Shown in pieces: positions 7,031 through 7,732 of a stretch of 7,732 bases of DNA (the first letter of the stretch is position 1; every line of letters begins with the position of its first letter). The DNA is from Desulfonema limicola. GTDB taxonomy: Bacteria; Desulfobacterota; Desulfobacteria; Desulfobacterales; Desulfosalsimonadaceae. The notes below the pieces were generated by a model. The model was given only the letters and a program-made list of their open reading frames with translations, did no database searches and was not told where the DNA came from. The position numbers were made by a program, and so were the translations under genes. The stretch lies in the NCBI GenBank assembly GCA_020722245.1, contig DYLE01000113.1, forward strand, positions 1 to 7,732, written 5' to 3'.

Positions 7031-7732
7031 GAGGCCGGGCCCTGCCTGTTTTGATAATATGTTCAAAGAGATCGATATGGTTGTTCCATCCGTACCGGCT
7101 TTGGGCAAACTGCCGGCATCGGCGGGAGGTTTGAGCCCATTTCAACGGTTCCTGCTTTATGGATCGACAAGCCCTCTCAATCTGTTTTGCCATGGACGCC
7201 GCAGTGATATCGGGAAATAAGAACTTTGCATCCAACCGTCCGATGATTTCCGGGGTGGCTCCTGTGGGGGTTCCAAGGACCGGAAGGCCCGAAGCCAATG
7301 CCTCCAAAGTCACCAGGCCGAAGCCTTCCATCTCCCGGGTCGGCAAGATGAACAGGTCGGCCATTTTATAATAATCGGGCAGTCTCTCTTCCGGAATAAA
7401 CCCCTCAAACCTCAAATAGTTTTCAAGACCCAAATGAAACGCCTTGTCCCGGAGAGCCTTTTTTAATGGTCCGTCTCCGCCGATGATCAGAAAAACATCC
7501 TCAACCGCGCGGCGAATTTCATAAAGCGCCTCGATCAGGGTTTCCAATCCCATCCGGTTGACCAGGTTGCGAACGGTCAACAGAACAATCCGGTCCGCAG
7601 GAACACCCAGTCGCTGGCGAACAGCCGTTTTATCCTGTGTCGGGGAAAAGCGGTCGAGATCCACCCCTCCGGGGATCACTGTTATTTTATCGCCATCCAT
7701 TGCATAAACCTTCTGTAGCTTATCCTTTGTAT
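7017..7732 (-). CDS. GT4-family glycosyltransferase, N-terminal part beyond window
   Basis: About 237 residues of a GT4 enzyme are visible. They cover the donor-binding half and the C-terminal helices; the acceptor half lies beyond the right edge. The ATG at 7700 is not the true start, because the frame stays open to the edge (residues KDKLQKVYA before it) and what follows is an internal linker. Visible motifs, numbered from that ATG: ITVIPGGVDLDRF (6-18), the donor-phosphate motif VRNLVNRMGLETLIEA (43-58), LIIGGDGPL (71-79), and the E-x7-E stretch MEGFGLVTLEALASG (124-138), then GATPEII. It has the usual arginine of the R-x-L motif, unlike the other GT4 here. It is the first visible gene of the operon. 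Its stop codon lies 14 bases inside the amidotransferase gene. Sugar and linkage are unknown. Confidence 0.92.
   Translation of the reverse strand, partial: TKDKLQKVYAMDGDKITVIPGGVDLDRFSPTQDKTAVRQRLGVPADRIVLLTVRNLVNRMGLETLIEALYEIRRAVEDVFLIIGGDGPLKKALRDKAFHLGLENYLRFEGFIPEERLPDYYKMADLFILPTREMEGFGLVTLEALASGLPVLGTPTGATPEIIGRLDAKFLFPDITAASMAKQIERACRSIKQEPLKWAQTSRRCRQFAQSRYGWNNHIDLFEHIIKTGRARPHVRN

Noticed and set aside
1..7732. CRISPR array, tRNA or rRNA genes, insertion sequence or phage genes
   Set aside because: No spaced direct repeats, no tRNA-like cloverleaf, no transposase or phage motifs were found. Seven glycan genes account for nearly all of the sequence.

Overview
The window is a stretch of a surface-polysaccharide (O-antigen, capsule or exopolysaccharide) biosynthesis locus. 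Seven genes lie head to tail on the minus strand and fill about 7.5 kb with almost no spare DNA. The product set is a polyprenyl-phosphate sugar-1-phosphate transferase, a DegT-type sugar aminotransferase, a PIG-L deacetylase, a WbqC protein, two GT4 glycosyltransferases and an AsnB-like amidotransferase. This set is typical of Gram-negative bacteria. Base composition looks balanced, with G/C-leaning third codon positions. A Desulfobacterota-like (deltaproteobacterial) host is my guess from overall protein flavour; nothing in the window proves it.

Layout in order of transcription (right to left). (1) A GT4 glycosyltransferase cut by the right edge of the window (7732-7017). (2) An AsnB-type glutamine amidotransferase (7030-5084), overlapping gene 1 by 14 bases. 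(3) A complete GT4 glycosyltransferase (5074-3884). (4) A WbqC-family protein (3880-3194). (5) A PIG-L/LmbE-type deacetylase (3169-2555). (6) A DegT/DnrJ/EryC1/StrS PLP-dependent sugar aminotransferase (2493-1396). (7) A WecA/MraY-type membrane sugar-phosphate transferase (1399-257), overlapping gene 6 by ATGA. Junctions are -14, +9, +3, +24, +61 and -4 bases, so this is very probably one transcript whose promoter lies beyond the right edge.

Working model (inference). Gene 7 starts the repeat unit on undecaprenyl phosphate at the inner membrane. The GT4 enzymes extend it in the cytoplasm. The DegT aminotransferase makes an amino sugar, PIG-L may strip an N-acetyl group, WbqC acts in an unknown step linked to such modified sugars, and the AsnB-like enzyme may amidate a uronic acid rather than make asparagine. 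No flippase, polymerase, ligase or export gene is visible.

The left 256 bases hold no minus-strand gene. They do contain what looks like the C-terminal end of a convergent plus-strand gene ending at 186. Its reading frame is broken near a perfect 11-bp A/T inverted repeat, so it is either a decayed gene or a local sequence error. I see no RNA gene, CRISPR array, insertion sequence or convincing terminator. Apart from the possible unnamed plus-strand fragment, the content is an ordinary polysaccharide locus; the most distinctive part is the combination of amidotransferase, WbqC, deacetylase and aminotransferase.
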